From Raoultibacter phocaeensis (GTDB lineage Bacteria > Actinomycetota > Coriobacteriia > Coriobacteriales > Eggerthellaceae), in the NCBI RefSeq assembly GCF_901411515.1, contig NZ_CABDUX010000002.1:1302001-1366000 (forward strand): a stretch of DNA of 64,000 bases, in the 5' to 3' direction. Shown here in pieces: positions 35,215 to 43,150 of this stretch. The notes under the pieces were generated by a model that was given only the letters and a program-made list of their open reading frames with translations, made no database searches and was not told the origin of the DNA. Numbering within the stretch: position 1 is the stretch's first letter; each line of letters opens with the position of its first letter. A program made the translations under genes and the position numbers.

Positions 35215-35901
35215 CTAATGCTCCATGCGATCCTCTCCGACGATGGTGTGCTTCTCGGGGTCGTACACCAACCCGCCGTGCTCCTTCCAGAAGAACATGA
35301 GGAGCGTGGGCGAGATGCCTTCGATGTTCGCCAGGTAGATGTGGATGAACATGAAGACGATGAAGACGTACATCATAAAGTAATGGATGATGCGCATCGA
35401 CATGAGGCCGCCTACAAGGTTCGTGCCCGCCGAGAAGAAGCCGAGATCCATCGTGGGAGCCCACAGGGCGAAGCCGGTGTAGGCCATGAAGATGATGAGG
35501 ATCGGGATCAGCAGGTACGAGATCTTCTGCGGGACGCCGAGCTTGGCGCCGAGCGGATGATCCTTCTTGAAGAACAGGTAGTACTTGATCCACGCACCGA
35601 GCTGGTGGCGGTTATCGGCCTGGGGAAGCCAGGTCTTGTAGTCGGTAACCTGCTCGCGCGTGCCGCCCGTGGGCGAGCTCTTCACGAAGAACGCCATGAT
35701 GAGGCGCACGATGCAGTTGATCAAGAGGATCGCGCCGCAGAATACGTGCACGCCGCGGGCGATACCCATGAAGTACGGCCAGAACGGGAAGTGGATGGAG
35801 AAGCCGGTGACGATCAGAAGAATCATGCACACGAGGTTGATCCAGTGCGTGATCACGAACGGCATCGGATGCGCTTCGCGGTAGTGTGCGAGATGTGCCA
35901 T
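35215..35901 (-). CDS. hyaC: NiFe-hydrogenase b-type cytochrome subunit (HyaC-like)
   Basis: 228 residues with about four membrane helices. Haem-ligand histidines lie in FVITHWINLVCMILLIVTGF, RGVHVFCGAIL and the late MRIIHYFMMYVFIVFMFIHIYLA. It anchors the HyaAB dimer to the membrane and passes electrons from H2 oxidation to quinone, consistent with an uptake hydrogenase. It follows hyaB after 1 nt; a strong terminator follows it. Confidence 0.92.
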   Translation of the reverse strand: MAHLAHYREAHPMPFVITHWINLVCMILLIVTGFSIHFPFWPYFMGIARGVHVFCGAILLINCIVRLIMAFFVKSSPTGGTREQVTDYKTWLPQADNRHQLGAWIKYYLFFKKDHPLGAKLGVPQKISYLLIPILIIFMAYTGFALWAPTMDLGFFSAGTNLVGGLMSMRIIHYFMMYVFIVFMFIHIYLANIEGISPTLLMFFWKEHGGLVYDPEKHTIVGEDRMEH

Positions 35902-35902
35902 C

Positions 35903-37561
35903 TTATTTCACCCCCCAGGGGCTCGTGACGGTCTTGAAGCTCTTGCCCGTCGCAGGCTCGGTCACATGCACGGCGCACGCGGTGCACGGGTCGAAGCTGT
36001 GCACGGTACGCAGCGCGTTGATGGGCATCTCGATGTCCTCCACGGGAACGCCGATGAGGGCTTCTTCCATGGGGCCGTTGTTGCCCTGCGCGTCGTGGGG
36101 TGCGAGGTTCCACGTGGACGGGATGATGATCTGGTAGCCCTTGATCTTGCCGTTCTCCACCTTTTCGCTGTGGTAGAGAGCGCCGCGCGGAGCCTCCCAG
36201 AAGCCTGTGCCTTCGCCGGTGATGGTTTCGGGCTTGCGGAAGTACTCGGCGTCGCCGCCCTTGAGGGCTTCCATGAGCTCCTGCACCCATTCCTTCATGA
36301 GACCGGCGATATAGAGCGTCTCGATCTGGCGCACGGCGGTACGGCCGAGCGTGGACTGCGCCGCGCCGAGCTGGATACCGAGTGCCGACGTGAAGGCGTT
36401 AACCTGCTCGACGATGAACGGCACGTTGCGCTTGTAGGCGACGAGCACGCGCGAAAGGCCTCCGGCCTCGGCTGCTTTGCCGTCGTACGCGGGGCACTTG
36501 ACCCACGTGTAGCGATCGCTCACCGTATCGGTACCCTCTTTGTAGTACTCGGTGAATTCGGGTTCGGTCACGAAGTACGGAGAGGTGAGGGTCTCATCGC
36601 CCTTGTACCAGGAATGACCCATGTACTCGGTGATCTTGCTCTCTTCAACGTCGGAGAGGTTCAGGCTCTCGTCGAGAACGCCGGCCGGCAGATAGCGGTC
36701 GTTCATTTCCATGTTCTCGTTTTCGAACACGCCCCAGGCGATGTAGCGGCCCACGCCCTTACCCCAGTTGAGCGCGTCAGCGTAAGCCGGAGCGATCGCG
36801 AGGGTGTCGGGGATCATGGTCGCCTCGACCCAGTTGTAGATCTCGTTGACGAGCGCCCACAGATCGTCGAGCTTCTCCTCGGTGGGCACCCACATGGTGC
36901 CGCCCGGGATGAGCGTCATAACATGGGGCATCTTGCCGCCGAGCAGACCTGCGACCTCGGACGCCTTTGCCTGCATCTGCAGAGCTTCGAGGTAGTGGGC
37001 GGTGCAGATGAGATCGAGCTCGGGATCGAGCTTGTAGGCCTGGCCCTTGTCGGCCTCGAACCATGCGCCCGAGAAGATCGAGAGCTGGCCGTTGTCGGCG
37101 AACTTGGTCAGGCGTTCCTTCAAAGCGACGAAATCGCTGTTGGTGGAGGTGCCTGCCGCAAGCGCCAGATCGTACGCATCGGCCGGATCAGCGGTGAGCG
37201 CGTTCAAGGGGTTCACGTAGTCGAGCGCAGCCAGGTTGTAGAACCACAGGATATGGCTGTGGAGGAACTGGGCGCCCTCGATGAGGTTGCGGATGATGCG
37301 CGCGTTGTTGGAGATCTTGATCCCGTAGGCATGTTCACCGGCGATAGCCGATGCGTGCGCATGGGAAACAGGGCATACGCCGCAGATACGCTGCACGATC
37401 TGCGCAGCATCCTCAGGCGTGCGGTCCTGCACAACGAGCTCCATGCCGCGGAAGCAGCCGCCTGAAACCCAAGCCTCCGATACCTTGCCGTTGGTGACTT
37501 CCATCTCAACGCGCAGGTGGCCTTCGATTCGGGTGATCGGATCGATGATTGAACGAGTCAT
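35903..37561 (-). CDS. hyaB: NiFe-hydrogenase large subunit (group 1, HyaB-like)
   Basis: 552 residues. Nickel ligands are in RICGVCPVSHAHAS (N-terminal CxxC) and DPCTACAVH (C-terminal CxxC-H). The protein continues about 20 residues past that His (ending FKTVTSPWGVK), the tail cleaved by a HyaD-type protease after Ni insertion; one is encoded at about 31.3-32.0 kb. RIEGHLRVEMEV opens the family. The start shares one nucleotide with the hyaA stop (TAATG). It forms the catalytic, H2-activating subunit outside the membrane. Confidence 0.96.
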   Translation of the reverse strand: MTRSIIDPITRIEGHLRVEMEVTNGKVSEAWVSGGCFRGMELVVQDRTPEDAAQIVQRICGVCPVSHAHASAIAGEHAYGIKISNNARIIRNLIEGAQFLHSHILWFYNLAALDYVNPLNALTADPADAYDLALAAGTSTNSDFVALKERLTKFADNGQLSIFSGAWFEADKGQAYKLDPELDLICTAHYLEALQMQAKASEVAGLLGGKMPHVMTLIPGGTMWVPTEEKLDDLWALVNEIYNWVEATMIPDTLAIAPAYADALNWGKGVGRYIAWGVFENENMEMNDRYLPAGVLDESLNLSDVEESKITEYMGHSWYKGDETLTSPYFVTEPEFTEYYKEGTDTVSDRYTWVKCPAYDGKAAEAGGLSRVLVAYKRNVPFIVEQVNAFTSALGIQLGAAQSTLGRTAVRQIETLYIAGLMKEWVQELMEALKGGDAEYFRKPETITGEGTGFWEAPRGALYHSEKVENGKIKGYQIIIPSTWNLAPHDAQGNNGPMEEALIGVPVEDIEMPINALRTVHSFDPCTACAVHVTEPATGKSFKTVTSPWGVK

Positions 37562-38778
37562 TACTCCTGGCCTCCTTTCGCGTCGTCATCGTACTTGCCG
37601 ATGGATTTATCGGGGTGTTTGGCATCCCATGCGCGCTTCTTCTCGAAGTCTGCGCCGCCGTCCATGCGGCCGGAGACCTTCATGCCGAAGCCGTGGACGA
37701 TAAGCGCCCCGGCGACGACTGCGGTCACGATGAGGGCCACGGTACCGGGCTGGAACACGAAATCGCCTACGCGCAGATCGCGATGGCGCTTGTAGAACGG
37801 GGTGTTGGTCTCGACCCAGTTCTGACCCGGATTCATCGGATTGGCCTCGCAGCATCCGATGCAGGGAGCGCCCGACTCGACACACCAGCTGCGGCGGTGG
37901 TTCCAGCGAACGATTCCGCAGTTCGACTTGGTCTGCGGGCCGCGGCAACCGACCGGATACAGGCAATAGCCCATGGCCTCTTCGGGAGAGCCGAACTCGT
38001 ACACGAATTCGCCGTTCTCGAAATGACCGCGACGCTGGCAGTTGTCGTGGATCGTCTGGCCGTAGATGACCGACGGCTTGTTCTCGTCCGTGAGGGCGGG
38101 AAGCCGCTGCATCATGACCACGTCGACGAGCACCGCGACGAGCCACTCGGGGTTCGCCGGGCAGCCCGGAACGTTGATGACCGGCGTATCGACGCCGGCT
38201 TCCTTCAGGTACTGCTGCACGCCGAGGGCCCCGGCAGGATCCGGATGAGCGGCCATCCAGCCGCCGTTGACGGCGCAGGAGCCGAGCGCGACGACCGCGT
38301 TGGCCTTCTCGGCCGCGTGGACGAGGATATCGGTACCCGTCTCGTTGGCCACACGAAGAGCCTGGCCACCCCAACCTTTGAGCACACCGCCCTCGTACAC
38401 CAAAATGTAGTTGCCCGCCTCGATCGTCTGCTCTTTCGCTTCCTCCATCGACCAACCTGCCGCAGCGGAAAGGGTCTCGCAATAGTTCAGGGAGATCATT
38501 TCCAAAACGACGGTCGCCGGATCAGGCGCATCGGCCTGGGCGAACGATTCGGTACAACCCGTGCAGGACGCTCCCTCGATCCAGATAACCGGATACAGGT
38601 TGCCCTTGGTTGCGCCGATCACAGATTTTTCGAGGGCCTGGGCTACCTGCGGTGCCGCGAGCTCGGTCAAACCGGCCGCCACCGCAACAGCGCCGCAGAG
38701 TTTCATGAAATCGCGGCGGGTTACCCCGCGAGCGGATAGCATTTCCTGAAACTCTGATACAGTGGCCTCTGTTTCCAT
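37561..38778 (-). CDS. hyaA: NiFe-hydrogenase small subunit (HyaA-like, Tat-exported)
   Basis: 405 residues from the ATG at 38778 (GAGGAGG 7 nt upstream). The Tat signal contains TRRDFMKLCGAVAVAAGL. Cluster ligands include EGASCTGCTESFAQ (proximal), CPANPEW, and CGIVRWNHRRSWCVESGAPCIGCCEANP (distal/medial). A C-terminal helix (FQPGTVALIVTAVVAGALIV) anchors it to the membrane. With HyaB and HyaC it forms a periplasm-facing uptake hydrogenase. It is the first gene of the operon. Confidence 0.96.
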   Translation of the reverse strand: METEATVSEFQEMLSARGVTRRDFMKLCGAVAVAAGLTELAAPQVAQALEKSVIGATKGNLYPVIWIEGASCTGCTESFAQADAPDPATVVLEMISLNYCETLSAAAGWSMEEAKEQTIEAGNYILVYEGGVLKGWGGQALRVANETGTDILVHAAEKANAVVALGSCAVNGGWMAAHPDPAGALGVQQYLKEAGVDTPVINVPGCPANPEWLVAVLVDVVMMQRLPALTDENKPSVIYGQTIHDNCQRRGHFENGEFVYEFGSPEEAMGYCLYPVGCRGPQTKSNCGIVRWNHRRSWCVESGAPCIGCCEANPMNPGQNWVETNTPFYKRHRDLRVGDFVFQPGTVALIVTAVVAGALIVHGFGMKVSGRMDGGADFEKKRAWDAKHPDKSIGKYDDDAKGGQE

Positions 38779-38897
38779 GTGCACACCTCCTCAGGTGCTC
38801 TCGTCTTACTACTACTGTTGATATTTTCTCCGAGGATGGTTTTTTTGTCGTGCTCGGACATGCCAAGTGATGCTTTTCAGCCGCAAATGGCACGAAA

Positions 38898-38925
38898 ATG
38901 TTACAAAGTCATGCGCTCGTAACAT
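38898..38925. promoter_or_regulatory. Inverted repeat ATGTTAC-N14-GTAACAT upstream of hyaABC
   Basis: Seven-bp perfect arms with a 14-bp spacer, about 120 bp upstream of the hyaA start. The geometry (widely spaced arms) resembles operators of dimeric or tetrameric regulators such as NikR, but the arm sequence differs from the NikR consensus. No regulator gene is adjacent. Confidence 0.5.
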
Positions 38926-38964
38926 AGGTACGACATTCCTTGCATAAAGGTGTGCCGATATGCA

Positions 38965-38994
38965 GCGACCCCGCGCTCTCACGGGGTCGCTTTT
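38965..38994 (+). terminator. Plus-strand intrinsic-terminator-like hairpin
   Basis: GCGACCCCG and CGGGGTCGC (9-bp stem, 8-nt loop) followed by TTTT on the plus strand. There is no plus-strand gene before it, since both flanking genes are on the minus strand, so it may end a short unannotated transcript. In the same gap (38779-39181) there is also a 20-bp palindrome at 39098-39117 (ACCCCGTCGT/ACGACGGGGT); no gene is visible there. Confidence 0.55.
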
Positions 38995-39181
38995 GCATGT
39001 TCATGCAGAATTCTGCATCGCCGATCACCCGCGCGATTGGGCGGTCGGTGCACGGTACGAAACATCCTCATTGCAGGTGGTCACCGCGCATTTTGTACCC
39101 CGTCGTACGACGGGGTGTCGCGGCGCTGTGCCATATCGAATGTGGCAGAGGGCGCAACGAACCCGTATCGGCGCATTCCGC

Positions 39182-39721
39182 CTAGTAGTTCTCGCAGCGG
39201 ATTTCGAAATGATCGCGCGGATGAGCGCACACGGGGCACTCCTCGGGAGCCTCGGTGCCGATGTGGATGTGGCCGCAGTTGTTGCACTTCCAGGCGTACA
39301 CTTCGCCGCGTTTGAACACCTCGCCGCTGTTGATGCGCTCGATGAGCGTGCGGTAACGCTCCTCGTGCTCCTTCTCGACGCCGGCAACGCCGTCGAACAG
39401 CTCGGCCAGATCCTCGAAACCCTCTTCACGCGCTACGGTTGCGAACTCGGCGTACATCTGGGTCCATTCCTCGTTCTCGCCCGCTGCCGCGTCAGCGAGG
39501 TTCTCGAGCGTCGTAGGGATCGCGCCGCCGTGCAGCGCTTTGAACCAGAGCTTCGCATGCTCGGCCTCGTTTTTCGACGTCTCCAAGAAGATGTTCTGGA
39601 TCTGCACGTAGCCGTCTTTCTTCGCCTGCGACGCGTAATAGGCGTATTTCGTATGGGCCTGCGCCTCACCCGCAAACGCGTACCACAGGTTCTTCTCGGT
39701 TTGGGATCCCTTAAGCTCCAT
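39182..39721 (-). CDS. rbr: Rubrerythrin
   Basis: 179 residues from an ATG with GAGGAG 7 nt upstream. The di-iron four-helix domain shows [48 protein letters not shown] and [11 protein letters not shown]; the C-terminal rubredoxin domain has CNNCGHIH and [11 protein letters not shown] (paired CxxC for Fe). It reduces peroxide in the cytoplasm of anaerobes. The frame is open 39 codons further up, without conserved residues. Confidence 0.95.
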   Translation of the reverse strand: MELKGSQTEKNLWYAFAGEAQAHTKYAYYASQAKKDGYVQIQNIFLETSKNEAEHAKLWFKALHGGAIPTTLENLADAAAGENEEWTQMYAEFATVAREEGFEDLAELFDGVAGVEKEHEERYRTLIERINSGEVFKRGEVYAWKCNNCGHIHIGTEAPEECPVCAHPRDHFEIRCENY

Positions 39722-39974
39722 GATGCTTCTCCTCACTGCTGCGGGCGCATGCCCGCTCGCGGTCCGACTGACGCCGTGCTCCGCATGCAGGGCATGGGAA
39801 ACGCGGCATACGAGCACTATAGAGCATCGCGGGGGCACAGGTGCCTATCGTGGAAATATTCCGATAACTCTTCCAAAGTACCCGATGGGTCCCGTTGCTA
39901 TGGCTACTATGGTTTGATTATCGAAACGCCGTTTTCAACCGCATGCGCAAGACGGCCCAACCGGAGGATGCACC

Positions 39975-40820
39975 ATGACCGAACCGCACGCTCTCGCCTA
40001 CCTCGGACCGCTCGGAACGTACACGCACGAGGCCGCCCGCGCTTTCGCCGCGCGCTTACGTATGGACGATCCCGAATTCGTCGAATGCTCTTCGTTCGAC
40101 GAGGTGTTCGAGTGCGTCGACCGCGGCAGGTGCGAATACGGCGTCGTCGGCATCGAGAACTCGCTCGAGGGTTCGGTCACGGCCACGCTCGACAACTTCG
40201 CGTTCAACAGCACAGCGAACATTCTCGGCGAAGAGGTGCTCGACATCCACCACAGCCTGCTTCTGCACCCCGAAGCGAAGCTCGAGGACGTCACCACGAT
40301 CGCATCGCACCACCAGGGGCTCGCCCAGTGCCGCCGCTACATCGCAGAGCACCTTCCCGGCCGCGACACCATCACCACTTCGTCAACCGCCGAAAGCGCG
40401 CGCCTCGCCGCCGGCAACAAGCATATCGCGGGCATCGCCAACGCGTTTGCAGCCGATCTGTACGGCGCCGTTGTGGCCGACGAGCAGATCGAAGACCATT
40501 TTGGCAACCAAACCTCGTTCGCGCTCATCGCGCGCCAAGGACATCAGGCGGTGTTTCAGGGCGATCGCCACAAGACGTTTCTTGCCCTGTTCATGCAGAT
40601 CGACCGCGCAGGCACGCTTTCGATGATCCTCTCCGAGTTCGCCTACGCGGGCATCAACCTCACGATGATCCAGTCGCGTCCCACCAAACAGGCGCTCGGC
40701 GACTACATGTTCTTCGTGAGCTTCGAGCGCTCGGTCGCCGATCCCCAGGTGCAAACCGCCCTCAACTGCCTGCGCCTGAAACTGCGCGAGGTGAAGGTGC
40801 TCGGAAGCTATCCCGTCTAG
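39975..40820 (+). CDS. pheA: Prephenate dehydratase with ACT domain
   Basis: 281 residues; GGAGG lies 8 nt before the ATG. It converts prephenate to phenylpyruvate in phenylalanine synthesis. The catalytic domain opens with LAYLGPLGTYTHEAARAFA and has GVVGIENSLEGSV; the ACT domain (GTLSMILSEFAYAGINLTMIQSRP) gives feedback by Phe. Two motif changes stand out: NQTSFALIA in place of the usual N-T-R-F catalytic motif (Arg to Ser), and QSRP in place of ESRP in the Phe-binding loop. The gene seems to stand alone. Confidence 0.92.
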   Translation: MTEPHALAYLGPLGTYTHEAARAFAARLRMDDPEFVECSSFDEVFECVDRGRCEYGVVGIENSLEGSVTATLDNFAFNSTANILGEEVLDIHHSLLLHPEAKLEDVTTIASHHQGLAQCRRYIAEHLPGRDTITTSSTAESARLAAGNKHIAGIANAFAADLYGAVVADEQIEDHFGNQTSFALIARQGHQAVFQGDRHKTFLALFMQIDRAGTLSMILSEFAYAGINLTMIQSRPTKQALGDYMFFVSFERSVADPQVQTALNCLRLKLREVKVLGSYPV

Positions 40821-40850
40821 CACCCGCGCTGACCGCCAAAGCCCCTTATG

Positions 40851-40882
40851 CGAACGGATGTTTCACGTGAAACATCCGTTCG
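40851..40882. promoter_or_regulatory. parS-like site within a 32-bp perfect palindrome
   Basis: The 16-bp core TGTTTCACGTGAAACA (40859-40874) is exactly the chromosomal parS consensus bound by ParB. It is extended on both sides to a 32-bp perfect palindrome by CGAACGGA and its complement. It lies between the convergent ends of pheA and mntP, and neither strand has a U-tract after it, which argues against a plain terminator. Confidence 0.6.
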
Positions 40883-40934
40883 TGTTATATGCCCATCCGC
40901 GCTTACCTCCGCAGACGGCAACGGGCATCCGAAG

Positions 40935-41519
40935 CTATCCGATGATGCCCAGGTGCTCGAGCAGGATCTTCACGCCGATCAACACGAGCACGATGCCACC
41001 TGCGATGCTCGCGGGCTTGCGGAAGCGAGATCCGAACGAATTGCCGGCCGCCACGCCGACGAACGAGAGCACAAACGTGGTCACGCCGATCGTAAGCGCA
41101 GCCGACACGATGTCGACCCGCAGAAACGCGAACGTGATACCTACGGCGAGCGCATCGATGCTCGTGGCGATCGCAAGCATCACGAGCTCTTTGACATCGA
41201 GGCGGTCCTTCTCTTCCTCACTGCACGCAACGCACTCATCGTCGTCCTCGTGAAACGCATCCCAGAGCATCTTGCCGCCGATAAACGCAAGGAGTCCGAA
41301 CGCGATCCAGTGATCGATGCTCGCGATATAGGCTTCGAACTGCGTGCCGAGCGCCCAGCCGAGCACGGGCATGAGGCCTTGGAACGCCCCGAAGAACAAC
41401 GCGATCACGAGCGCATGCCCCCAATTGAGTGAGCGCATGCCGAGCCCTTTGCACACCGACACGGCGAACGCGTCCATCGAAAGCCCGATGGCGACAAGCG
41501 CCAACTCCACGAAACCCAT
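40935..41519 (-). CDS. mntP: Manganese efflux pump MntP
   Basis: 194 residues from the ATG at 41519 (GAGGAGAT upstream). Two MntP repeats: ELALVAIGLSMDAFAVSVCKGLGM and ELVMLAIATSIDALAVGITFAFL, with the metal-binding Asp residues in SMDAFA and SIDALA. Six membrane helices are expected. The loop between repeats is acidic and Cys-containing (EDDDECVACSEEEKD). It exports Mn2+. The long leader carries a yybP-ykoY-type manganese riboswitch and a terminator. Confidence 0.94.
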   Translation of the reverse strand: MGFVELALVAIGLSMDAFAVSVCKGLGMRSLNWGHALVIALFFGAFQGLMPVLGWALGTQFEAYIASIDHWIAFGLLAFIGGKMLWDAFHEDDDECVACSEEEKDRLDVKELVMLAIATSIDALAVGITFAFLRVDIVSAALTIGVTTFVLSFVGVAAGNSFGSRFRKPASIAGGIVLVLIGVKILLEHLGIIG

Positions 41520-41567
41520 GGGTATCTCCTCTCGCATGCGCCGCTCGCAGTCCTCTTCTGCAGGCGC

Positions 41568-41592
41568 AAAAAAGCCGATGCATCGCACCGGC
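41568..41592 (-). terminator. Intrinsic terminator in the mntP leader (riboswitch expression platform)
   Basis: On the minus strand, GCCGGTGCGATGCATCGGC (41574-41592) folds as an 8-bp stem with one G-U pair and a 3-nt loop, followed by TTTTTT (41568-41573). It sits between the aptamer and the start codon. An upstream GCATCG (at ~41603) can pair with CGATGC of the stem, offering an alternative antiterminator. Confidence 0.82.
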
Positions 41593-41622
41593 CATGAAAA
41601 AACGATGCGACAATACGTCACA

Positions 41623-41711
41623 CCGCAAGTCTTGTCAATTAAGGCCAGCCAGCTTCTCGAAGCAGTATGTTGACATGGCCGCGGCCGAAACCGCCGACTA
41701 CTCCCCTACGG
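41623..41711 (-). promoter_or_regulatory. yybP-ykoY manganese riboswitch (aptamer) upstream of mntP
   Basis: On the minus strand the conserved blocks occur in order: GGGGAGTAG (41698-41706), GTCAACATAC (41665-41674) and ACAAGAC near the 3' end. P1 closes with CCGTAGG (41705-41711) pairing CTTGCGG (41623-41629), a full 7-bp helix with G-U pairs. The family senses Mn2+ and turns on export genes, which fits the mntP gene downstream. Confidence 0.85.
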
Positions 41712-41740
41712 GTTTTCGGTATCCTACCACATATCGCTGC

Positions 41741-42601
41741 TCACGCAAACAGCGCGTTTTCCTCGCATCGAAAAAAACCTTCTGCGAGCATGTCGGCGAG
41801 GATCGAATCGTACTCGGCCCGATCGGCGCTTCCCCTGCCCGCTTCACGCTCGAATCCGTCGAGCCGGTCGAACAGCACATCGGGCGCTATGCCGGGTTCG
41901 GCGAGCACGCACCTGAGCAGCTCGGCGCGCTTCTGACGGCGCGATCCCGTAAACGCGCTCTGCCTCGTATAGTGGGCGCTGCGCCGGGAGGGGTTCACCG
42001 TCACCTGCTTGAGGTGCGCGCCCCAATCGAGCAGCGCGTAGTACCACGCGCGGGGGTTATCGGCCGAGCAGGTTGCTTCCACAAGGGGCCGAAGCTCCTT
42101 GTCGGACACCGATTCCGCATCGGGAAACAATTCGTGCAGAAAGACGGTTCGCACGTTGGTTTCAAGGTAGACCGACGGCTTGTTGTACGCGAACGCCATA
42201 ACGCCCGCAGCCGTAGCTGCACCGATACCGGGCAGCTCGATAAGCTCGTCGTACGTTTCGGGCAGCGCGCCGCCGAAGCGAACAGAGCATTGCTCGGCCG
42301 TGCGTTTGAGCGCGAGCGCACGGCGGTTGTAACCGAGCCCCTGCCATTGTTCGAGCACCATCGCCGTATCGGCCGCCGCAAGCGCATCGGGCGTCGGAAA
42401 CAGCGCCAGAAAGCGCTCCCAATGCTTGAGCACGCGGACTACCTGGGTTTGCTGCAGCATAACCTCCGACACGAGCACTGCATACGCATCGTCGATATTA
42501 CGCCACGGAAGCTCGCGGTAGCGCGATCCGCCCTCAGCCCAGACGCGCTCGACGAACCGTTCGAGCGCAAACGGCTGTATGCGAGCCTCTGATTGAGCCA
42601 T
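41741..42601 (-). CDS. mutY: MutY-like A/G-specific adenine glycosylase lacking the iron-sulfur cluster
   Basis: 286 residues. The HhH-GPD core is clear: LPWRNIDDAYAVLVSEVMLQQTQVVRVLKHWERFL (with catalytic Glu in SEVMLQQT) and HhH motif LPGIGAATAAGVMAFAY. Two departures are seen. The position of the catalytic Asp is Glu (YLETNVRTV, usually D-NV-RV), and the C-terminal loop after YYALLDWGAHL has no Cys at all (KQVTVNPSRRSAHYTRQS), so the [4Fe-4S] cluster is missing. There is no C-terminal NUDIX-like 8-oxoG domain. It may be a divergent, clusterless MutY. Confidence 0.82.
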   Translation of the reverse strand: MAQSEARIQPFALERFVERVWAEGGSRYRELPWRNIDDAYAVLVSEVMLQQTQVVRVLKHWERFLALFPTPDALAAADTAMVLEQWQGLGYNRRALALKRTAEQCSVRFGGALPETYDELIELPGIGAATAAGVMAFAYNKPSVYLETNVRTVFLHELFPDAESVSDKELRPLVEATCSADNPRAWYYALLDWGAHLKQVTVNPSRRSAHYTRQSAFTGSRRQKRAELLRCVLAEPGIAPDVLFDRLDGFEREAGRGSADRAEYDSILADMLAEGFFRCEENALFA

Positions 42602-42613
42602 ACGCGAAAGATC

Positions 42614-43147
42614 CTAAACCGCTTCGGCGCGGTCTGCCTTGTCCGAATCCCCTTCGTCGGCAGCCTTCGGCCTTACGCGCCCCGCGCACAGCCATTTGTC
42701 GTATTGGGCCTCAGGCCCGAGCACTTCGACGACTTTCGGATGCTCGTCGCCGAGCGTGAGGATATCGGCGAGCGTGAAGGCGGCGAAGTAGTCGTTCAGA
42801 AGCTTGTCGGCCCCTTGCCACACGCGATTGTACGCGCATCCGCCCTGTTTCTCGCAGTACTCGGGATCGACCGAGCACAAAGCCACACTCACCGGCCCCT
42901 GCACCGCCTCAAGCACATCGAGCAGCGTCACTTCGCCCGGATCGCAGTTGAGCACAAGTCCGCCGCGCGCGCCGCGGACCGTCTTGATGAGGCCGCCCTT
43001 CACGAGGTCGTGCTGAATGCTGCGCGCGAACGCGTACGGAATGTCCTCCTTTTCGGAAATCTCGGAAACCGAAACATAGGTATCGCCGCTTTCGAAAGCA
43101 GCACGGAGAATACGGCACGCGTAATCGCAGCGTCGTGTTACATCCAT
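42614..43147 (-). CDS. Rrf2-family transcriptional regulator
   Basis: 177 residues. The winged helix (CDYACRILRAAFESGDTYVSVSEISEKEDIPYAFARSIQHDLVKGGLIKTVRGARGGLVL) is typical of Rrf2 proteins. The C-terminal part has three cysteines in CSVDPEYCEKQGGC, the position of the [Fe-S] ligands in IscR/NsrR, so it may sense iron-sulfur status or NO/redox. It ends 12 nt before mutY and starts 3 nt after the AAA-like gene, so the three may form one unit. Confidence 0.92.
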   Translation of the reverse strand: MDVTRRCDYACRILRAAFESGDTYVSVSEISEKEDIPYAFARSIQHDLVKGGLIKTVRGARGGLVLNCDPGEVTLLDVLEAVQGPVSVALCSVDPEYCEKQGGCAYNRVWQGADKLLNDYFAAFTLADILTLGDEHPKVVEVLGPEAQYDKWLCAGRVRPKAADEGDSDKADRAEAV

Positions 43148-43150
43148 CGG

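Noticed and set aside
39840-39974. T-box leader upstream of pheA
   Set aside because: No specifier-loop arrangement or T-box core sequence and no terminator/antiterminator pair was found.
41610-41638. TTGACA-N17-TATTGT promoter upstream of mntP
   Set aside because: It matches a promoter well but lies inside the 3' part of the riboswitch aptamer; transcription from it would skip the aptamer. It is kept only as an unlikely alternative.
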